A program made the translations under genes and the position numbers. From Clostridiaceae bacterium AM27-36LB (lineage in GTDB: Bacteria > Bacillota > Clostridia > Lachnospirales > Lachnospiraceae): DNA of 64,000 bases. Location: the NCBI GenBank assembly GCA_003480725.1, contig QUJQ01000003.1:431082-495081 (forward strand), given 5' to 3'. Below the pieces are notes generated by a model, which was not told the origin of the DNA, did not search any database, and saw only the letters and a program-made list of their open reading frames with translations. The stretch's first letter is position 1, and each line of letters starts with the position of its first letter. Below, piece after piece: positions 60,238-64,000 of this stretch.

Positions 60238-61304
60238 AGATCCACCACCTTCGCTTCCTTCAGAAGCTTCACACCCAGATACATAAGTACCAGAAGCTGC
60301 AATACTGCAAATACCCACATAGGCATCATAGACTCGCCATTCACGCACTCCTGATAACCGGCAAACGTTACGATCTGCAGTGCAGCCGCAAGAAGAAATT
60401 CCTTCGGCTCCACCAACACCAGAAGCACTGCCAGCACACAGAACAGATAACCGTAAGCCTGATCCATATAAGGCAAAAAATACCCGGCCGCCAGTCCAAA
60501 GAACAGAAGCAGACGAAGCACCGACAACATCTGGATCTCTGCCCCATTTCTTCTGGCAGATACATCTCCTGAAGTCTCATCCACTGTCTGGGTCAGTTTC
60601 CACTCGCCTTGGCAGAACACCCACACGCCAAGCAGCAGAATTCCCACTGCCACGAAGCAACCAACCGTTGCCACCGGATCAAAGAGCTGTCCCTGCATGG
60701 CTTCCCGGCCGACGATTTCATAGATGTTAGGCCAGTGAAAGGTCGTCAATGTATAACCGGCTCCGAACCAGGCATGAAAGCTATAGACAAATCTGGCTGT
60801 TCCGGTCACAAGCAGTACTGCCAGCTGTTCAAAACGAAGTCCTTTGTTTTTCCACAAAACCATTGCCACAAGAGCAAGGCCTATATATTTGACATTCCAC
60901 AGCAACAGTGCACCTGCCAGGATCGTGAACATCCACGTAGTTCCACTTTCCAGATAAAACAATGCACAGATACATATAAGTGCGCCGATACTGGCATTGC
61001 TTCCCATGATCGTCCCATCCATAACGATGGTCGGAAGGATCATCAGGATTCCATAGGCATAGAGTCCTCTTCTGACACGTCCGGTCATACGCTTCACCAG
61101 CACGCCTGCGCAGACTGCCAGATACCATTCTGCCATGAGCATCCGCATATCAGGCATCCCACTGTCCGGGAATGCGGTTCGAAGAGCGAATCCCACACCT
61201 GTGATACACACAGCAAGAAGCGCTTCCATAAAATCAAATTTTACTTTCCCAACACAGAACTTCCGAAAGAGAAGTGTTCGCAGGAAATCATCAAAACCTG
61301 TCAT
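60210..61304 (-). CDS. Multi-pass membrane protein, diverged GT-C paralogue
   Basis: A 364-residue protein with about ten hydrophobic helices. It resembles the upstream GT-C protein in places: HWPNIYEIVG near 195 against KFPNIYQIIGNN, and GYFLPYMDQAYGYLF near 280 against TYFIPHMHERYLYLT. The acidic DWTDY of the first loop and the PHMHERY histidines of the upstream protein are replaced, so it may have lost transferase activity and act as a partner or flippase-like subunit. Its ATG overlaps the upstream gene by 4 bp, and the two are surely co-translated. Confidence 0.6.
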   Translation of the reverse strand: MTGFDDFLRTLLFRKFCVGKVKFDFMEALLAVCITGVGFALRTAFPDSGMPDMRMLMAEWYLAVCAGVLVKRMTGRVRRGLYAYGILMILPTIVMDGTIMGSNASIGALICICALFYLESGTTWMFTILAGALLLWNVKYIGLALVAMVLWKNKGLRFEQLAVLLVTGTARFVYSFHAWFGAGYTLTTFHWPNIYEIVGREAMQGQLFDPVATVGCFVAVGILLLGVWVFCQGEWKLTQTVDETSGDVSARRNGAEIQMLSVLRLLLFFGLAAGYFLPYMDQAYGYLFCVLAVLLVLVEPKEFLLAAALQIVTFAGYQECVNGESMMPMWVFAVLQLLVLMYLGVKLLKEAKVVDLCVRKNWNI

Positions 61305-62551
61305 AATCCTGCCCTCCCTTCTGTCCGTTCACTCTCAATTCTGTCAGATTCCAAAGTTCCACCCTCCAGCACATTTGCCGGATCATGCAGATACCAGTAA
61401 ATATCAAGACTGATCAGCACCAGCAGTGCCAGCTGGATAAATGCAAGTGCCCCATAAGACACCAGCGGTGCCTGCTTGGTCAGATACTGCCCATATCCCA
61501 CCACAGTCAGGAAGGAGGCTGTCACAAACAGTGGGAATCTTCTGACATGGATCAAGGTATAGATCAGCAGAAATGCATCGGTCAGATACAGATACCGCTC
61601 ATGCATATGCGGGATAAAATAGGTGGTCAGCATTCCGAAGAACACTACCAGCAGGATCACAAACTCCTTCGTTATCCGAACCTTTTGATAGGCCATATAG
61701 CACATGACAAGCATAAGTATTCCCAGGATCAGAAGCATGCCTGCCTTCACATACTCATCCAGGAAGAAATTATTTCCAATGATCTGGTAAATATTCGGGA
61801 ATTTGATGGATAAAGACCAACGGTCTTTGCCTCCCTGGAACGCATAGATTCCCAACAGTTCCATAAAGGGTCTTCCTGCCAGCCATGCCGGAAAGATTCC
61901 AACCAGATACATGATCGGGATCGTCACAAAATGCTTCAGATCCACTTTCCGCCGTACCCAGAGGATCACCAGGAACGGGAAGATAAACAGGGTCTGAAGT
62001 TTCACCGCAAAAGCAGCTCCATAGAACCACATACCTGCCCATTTCTTATTTTTCATCAGACAGTTTACACATTCCAGGATCAACAATGTATAGATAATAT
62101 CACACTGAGACCAGACTGCCGCATTGAGGATCACCGTCGGAAGAAACAAGAATACACCATATGCCAGCATCCCCCGCTTCTTGCTTCCGGTACAGTCTGT
62201 CACCATATTTCCTATCAGACCTGCTCCCACAAAATCAAGCATACAGCAAAAAGCTTTAAATGCTGTCATAGAATTGATGGGGAGAAGTGTGATCAGATAC
62301 AGAAGATACATGACTGGAGGTGCATAATCATAGAAGTTCCCTGCCAGGGCTTTGAAGCCGCCAGCTCTTAACTCCTCAAGCCACAGGCTCCAATAGTCGG
62401 TCCAGTCCTGGGCCACAAAAGAACGGACGGCTGTGCGCACCCACACAGCCAGTACCGTAATCGCCGCCAGAAGCAATACGTCTGACACGTTCAGCTCCTG
62501 GCCGCCTAATTTCATTTTTTTATTTAGAAGGTTTCTCACAGACTGATCCAT
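61301..62551 (-). CDS. GT-C superfamily glycosyltransferase, polyprenol-linked
   Basis: A 416-residue protein with ten or more helices. VAQDWTDYWSLWLEEL near residue 48 has the first-loop aspartates of GT-C enzymes, NFYDYAPPVMYLLYLI near 72, AAVWSQCDIIYTLLILE near 145 and the PHMHERYLY motif near 320 are characteristic of mannosyltransferase-like enzymes that use polyprenyl-phosphate sugars outside the membrane. Paired with the GtrB-like GT2 gene 12 bp upstream, it probably adds a side sugar to the rhamnose polymer. The C-terminal 25 residues are charged. Confidence 0.78.
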   Translation of the reverse strand: MDQSVRNLLNKKMKLGGQELNVSDVLLLAAITVLAVWVRTAVRSFVAQDWTDYWSLWLEELRAGGFKALAGNFYDYAPPVMYLLYLITLLPINSMTAFKAFCCMLDFVGAGLIGNMVTDCTGSKKRGMLAYGVFLFLPTVILNAAVWSQCDIIYTLLILECVNCLMKNKKWAGMWFYGAAFAVKLQTLFIFPFLVILWVRRKVDLKHFVTIPIMYLVGIFPAWLAGRPFMELLGIYAFQGGKDRWSLSIKFPNIYQIIGNNFFLDEYVKAGMLLILGILMLVMCYMAYQKVRITKEFVILLVVFFGMLTTYFIPHMHERYLYLTDAFLLIYTLIHVRRFPLFVTASFLTVVGYGQYLTKQAPLVSYGALAFIQLALLVLISLDIYWYLHDPANVLEGGTLESDRIESERTEGRAGL

Positions 62552-62563
62552 GTAAAATCTCCC

Positions 62564-63520
62564 TTATCTCAAAACTTTTTCAATGATATATCTCGGACGC
62601 TCTTTGGTCTCCAGATAAATCTTGCCAATATACTCTCCGATCACACCGATGGCCAGAAGCTGCAACCCTCCAATAGCCCAGATGGATACGATCAGGGATG
62701 TCCAGCCAATGCTTGTATTTCCAAGGAAATGCTGTACCAGGGAATAGATCAGCATCAGAATACTGCACATGAAGATCATAAAGCCCAGGAACACGATGAA
62801 ACGAATCGGTTTGATGGACAGAGACGTAATACCATCCACTGCCAGTGCCAGCATCTTCTTCAGCGGATATTTAGACTCTCCTGCCAGACGCTCATGTCTC
62901 TCATAAGTAACCACATCGGTCTTGAAGCCGATCATTGGCACGATACCACGCAGGAACAGGTTGACTTCCTTGTAGTTTGCCAGTTCATTCAGGGCACGCT
63001 TGCTCATGAGACGATAATCTGCATGATTGAATACCACTTCGCCGCCCATCAGATTGATGATCTTATAAAATCCTTCTGCAGTAAACCGTTTGAAGAAAGT
63101 ATCGGTAGTTCTGGCACTGCGGACACCATAGACAATGTCACAGCCCTCATAGTATTTCTCTACGAACTGATCGATCACATCAATATCATCCTGCAGGTCC
63201 GCATCCAGTGATATCACCATGTCTGCGTATTCCTTTGCAGTCATAAGTCCACCCAGCAATGCATTCTGATGTCCTCTGTTACGGGACAGCTTCACACCCT
63301 GATAGAGCGGATCCTGATCATGCAGCTCCTCGATCATCTCCCAGGTACGGTCTTTGGAACCATCATTGACAAACATGATCTTGCTGTCACGGGAGATCAT
63401 ATTCCGATCCATCAGACTTTCCATTTTTTCCTTGAGACGTCTTGATGTCTCTGGAAGTACCTCCTGCTCGTTGTAGCAGGGAATGACAAGATACAAGATC
63501 TGATTCTTTTCTCTCTCCAT
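62564..63520 (-). CDS. Family 2 glycosyltransferase, GtrB/dolichol-phosphate-sugar synthase type
   Basis: A 318-residue enzyme. LVIPCYNEQEVLPE near residue 12, MFVNDGSKDRTWEMIEE near 49, SLDADLQDD near 103 (the DxD metal site) and RHERLAGESKYPLKKML near 208 belong to the GT2 domain; two C-terminal membrane helices (about 232-255 and 268-295) anchor it. It makes a polyprenyl-phosphate sugar donor for the GT-C enzyme encoded next. It follows rfbD by 11 bp. Confidence 0.92.
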   Translation of the reverse strand: MEREKNQILYLVIPCYNEQEVLPETSRRLKEKMESLMDRNMISRDSKIMFVNDGSKDRTWEMIEELHDQDPLYQGVKLSRNRGHQNALLGGLMTAKEYADMVISLDADLQDDIDVIDQFVEKYYEGCDIVYGVRSARTTDTFFKRFTAEGFYKIINLMGGEVVFNHADYRLMSKRALNELANYKEVNLFLRGIVPMIGFKTDVVTYERHERLAGESKYPLKKMLALAVDGITSLSIKPIRFIVFLGFMIFMCSILMLIYSLVQHFLGNTSIGWTSLIVSIWAIGGLQLLAIGVIGEYIGKIYLETKERPRYIIEKVLR

Positions 63521-63531
63521 AATCCTCTTCC

Positions 63532-64000
63532 TTACATTCCTTTGATGTACTCTTCAATTGCATCATGCCAGTCAGCAAATCTGTGTTCACCGGTCAGGCG
63601 GAACATCATGTTATCCAGAATGGAATATGCCGGACGGTTCGCAGATGCCGGATTATTTTTTACATACTCTTCCGTCGTAATATGATTTACTTTGGTTTTC
63701 TTTCCGGCCAGACGGAAGATCTCATCAGTAAAATCTGCCCAGTTGGTATCACCCTCGCAGGTACCATGGAAGATACCATAGTTCGCGGTTGGAAGCAGCC
63801 ATGCCATAGCTCTTGCCAGTTCTGCAGCACTGGTCGGAGTTCCCAGCTGATCCTTTACAACGCTTACCTCGTCATGTGTCTCAGACAGCTTCAGCATTGT
63901 CTTTACAAAATTGTTGCCATCGCCGTAGAGCCATGCAGTACGGATGATGAAGAACTCTTTTGCAAACTGCTGAACAAATTTCTCACCGGCAAGCTTGGTC
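63532..64000 (-). CDS. rfbD: dTDP-4-dehydrorhamnose reductase, 5' end outside the window
   Basis: The frame runs on past the window end; about 155 C-terminal codons are present. TKLAGEKFV at the cut edge is the SDR Tyr-x3-Lys region's lysine side, RTAWLYGDGNNFVKTML follows, and QLGTPTSAAELARAMAWLL plus NRPAYSILDN near the end match RmlD. It makes dTDP-L-rhamnose for the surface polysaccharide. An internal ATG at 63897 is not the start, since family similarity extends beyond it. Confidence 0.9.
   Translation of the reverse strand, partial: TKLAGEKFVQQFAKEFFIIRTAWLYGDGNNFVKTMLKLSETHDEVSVVKDQLGTPTSAAELARAMAWLLPTANYGIFHGTCEGDTNWADFTDEIFRLAGKKTKVNHITTEEYVKNNPASANRPAYSILDNMMFRLTGEHRFADWHDAIEEYIKGM

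Noticed and set aside
1..64000. Insertion sequences, prophage genes or att sites
   Set aside because: No transposase, integrase or phage structural motif was found among the supported proteins. The window looks like core chromosome with one variable surface-polymer region at the right end.

Overview
The window reads as chromosome from a low-to-mid GC Firmicute, most likely a gut Lachnospiraceae. PolC-type replicase, a type Ic aspartate aminotransferase, YerC/DUF1836/DUF378 small proteins, an AGCS symporter, PyrK/PyrD(B), many AGGAGG ribosome binding sites and good SigA promoters all fit. Most genes lie on the minus strand. The genus is not determined.

Layout. 1-5.7 kb: 3' part of a DUF815 ATPase, then an aminotransferase, a small alarmone hydrolase-like HD protein, DUF378, an Lrp regulator, an HMA metal-binding protein and DUF1836. 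5.3-8.5 kb: purA-HAD-PHP-yerC unit with its own promoter. 8.5-16.7 kb: thyA-folA-ftsW/rodA-ispG-polC, very tightly packed. 16.75-17.2 kb: two oppositely oriented copies of a complex structured element whose helices covary; this is the most unusual thing in the window. 17.2-24.5 kb: hydrolase, AGCS symporter, a TIM-barrel-like protein with a Cys-rich partner, DUF1294, LysR, and a nuclease-XPD-type helicase fusion. 24.7-27.4 kb: an HPr-like protein lacking the PTS histidine, and a radical SAM/DUF DNA-repair pair behind a promoter carrying two LexA-like boxes. 27.4-32.8 kb: a phosphonate biosynthesis unit (a three-domain protein with two nucleotidyltransferase domains plus PEP mutase, a phosphonoacetaldehyde reductase, phosphonopyruvate decarboxylase, and a coupled PfkB kinase). 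33-36.9 kb: YdcF, Mrp, DUF1653, a solute-binding lipoprotein with a repeat tail, tRNA-Trp. 37-41.3 kb: GntR-clpC-radA operon. 41.5-46.5 kb: an acidic membrane-anchored cohesin-like protein, then purE-purM-purN-purD. 46.5-52.9 kb: pyrF-pyrK-pyrD-pyrE followed by small membrane proteins and an aminopeptidase. 53-54 kb: small membrane protein and one or two candidate small RNAs. 54-64 kb: double PPK2, three acyltransferases, a TagF-like enzyme and a glycosyltransferase/rhamnose (rfbD) cluster for a cell-surface polymer, cut by the window end.

How it fits together. Nucleotide supply (thyA, folA, purA, purEMND, pyrFKDE), replication and repair (polC, radA, the SOS-like pair, the helicase) and envelope decoration (phosphonate unit, rhamnose polysaccharide, teichoic-acid-like TagF, acyltransferases) dominate. 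The phosphonate unit makes 2-hydroxyethylphosphonate on paper, and its nucleotidyltransferase domains suggest the product is activated with a nucleotide and put on a glycan or lipid. Several intergenic palindromes, including a three-copy hairpin family around the clpC operon and two very long stems between convergent genes, are described separately.
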